This document shows positions 6,314 to 6,524 of a stretch of 6,524 bases of DNA, one piece after another. Both the position numbers and the translations under genes were made by a program. Source of the DNA: an uncultured Oscillospiraceae bacterium (lineage in GTDB: Bacteria; Bacillota; Clostridia; Oscillospirales; Acutalibacteraceae); contig CABQCM010000084.1 of assembly GCA_902462665.1 (NCBI GenBank), forward strand, positions 1-6,524, read 5' to 3'. The stretch's first letter is position 1. Each line of letters starts with the position of its first letter. The notes below the pieces were generated by a model, which did no database searches, was not told the origin of the DNA, and saw nothing but the letters and a program-made list of their open reading frames with translations.

Positions 6314-6524
6314 GTGATTCAATATCGTACTTTGGACGAAGAGAAAATTGACCGTGCGTTGTTCCGCGATTTTGTTCGCCGGCAGGCTGTCACAAAATGC
6401 TGGCGCAAAGAAAAGGGCGAATGGATCGTCAAAGACGCGCCGTTTGTGGACGATTGGACGCCACAAGATTATGATCAATTAATTGAGTGCCTGAAAAATA
6501 CAATTTGCACAGGCGGGTTTGTTT
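6314..6524 (+). CDS. GNAT family N-acetyltransferase, N-terminal part (runs off the edge)
   Basis: An open frame continues to the end of the window (70 full codons) with no stop. It begins V/M-IQYRTLDEEKIDRALF and continues through RRQAVTKCWR, KDAPFVDDWTPQDY and LKNTICTGGF. I recognise this N-terminal pattern (IQYR-L, RRQ-VTKCWR, W-KDAPF-DDW, LKNT--TGGFV) from a group of clostridial GNAT acetyltransferases; the acetyl-CoA-binding part lies outside the window. The GTG at 6314 is preferred because homologues start at this IQYR motif and because GGGAGGGAG (6298-6306) lies 7 nt upstream. An in-frame ATG at 6296, with GGAG at 6284-6287, would add MGGSIC and is also possible. It lies 39 nt after the first GNAT gene and is probably co-transcribed with it. 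Confidence 0.75.
   Translation, partial: MIQYRTLDEEKIDRALFRDFVRRQAVTKCWRKEKGEWIVKDAPFVDDWTPQDYDQLIECLKNTICTGGFV

Noticed and set aside
5855..6478. Open frame of 207 codons on the minus strand opposite the GNAT genes
   Set aside because: It overlaps two recognisable plus-strand genes, has no ribosome binding site, and its translation shows no known domain.

Overview
The window looks like chromosomal DNA of a Gram-positive anaerobe, most likely a fairly GC-rich member of the Clostridia (Oscillospiraceae/Ruminococcaceae-like). The grounds are a membrane-anchored RNase Y, strong AGGAGG-type ribosome binding sites, sigma-A type promoters, and a secreted protein with a dockerin domain. The taxonomic assignment is inference; the window holds no rRNA or other marker.

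Layout. On the minus strand, read right to left from about 5690 to 34, lie three genes. (1) A secreted protein of about 983 residues (5572-2621) has a signal peptide, an N-terminal type I dockerin, a glycoside-hydrolase-like TIM-barrel region, a glutamine-amidotransferase-like fold as in GH42 beta-galactosidases, and C-terminal beta-sandwich modules. It has its own promoter (5664-5692) and is followed by a clear intrinsic terminator (2526-2559). (2) maf (2505-1948) encodes a nucleoside triphosphate pyrophosphatase. Its ribosome binding site lies directly behind that terminator, with no obvious promoter of its own. (3) rny (1587-34) encodes RNase Y, the membrane-bound endonuclease that initiates mRNA decay. 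A near-consensus promoter (1779-1807) drives it through a leader of about 185 nt containing inverted repeats. On the plus strand, diverging from the dockerin gene, a second promoter (5736-5764) drives a complete GNAT acetyltransferase (5798-6274). A second GNAT gene follows it closely and runs off the right edge (from 6314).

Functional picture. rny and maf are housekeeping genes. The dockerin protein is the accessory part: it should be exported and plugged into a cohesin-bearing scaffold, acting on an unidentified glycan. Its catalytic family cannot be named with certainty from sequence alone, and it is the most novel item here. The two acetyltransferases form a small separate operon whose DNA looks more AT-rich than the rest. 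I see no tRNA, rRNA, CRISPR array, insertion sequence or attachment site.
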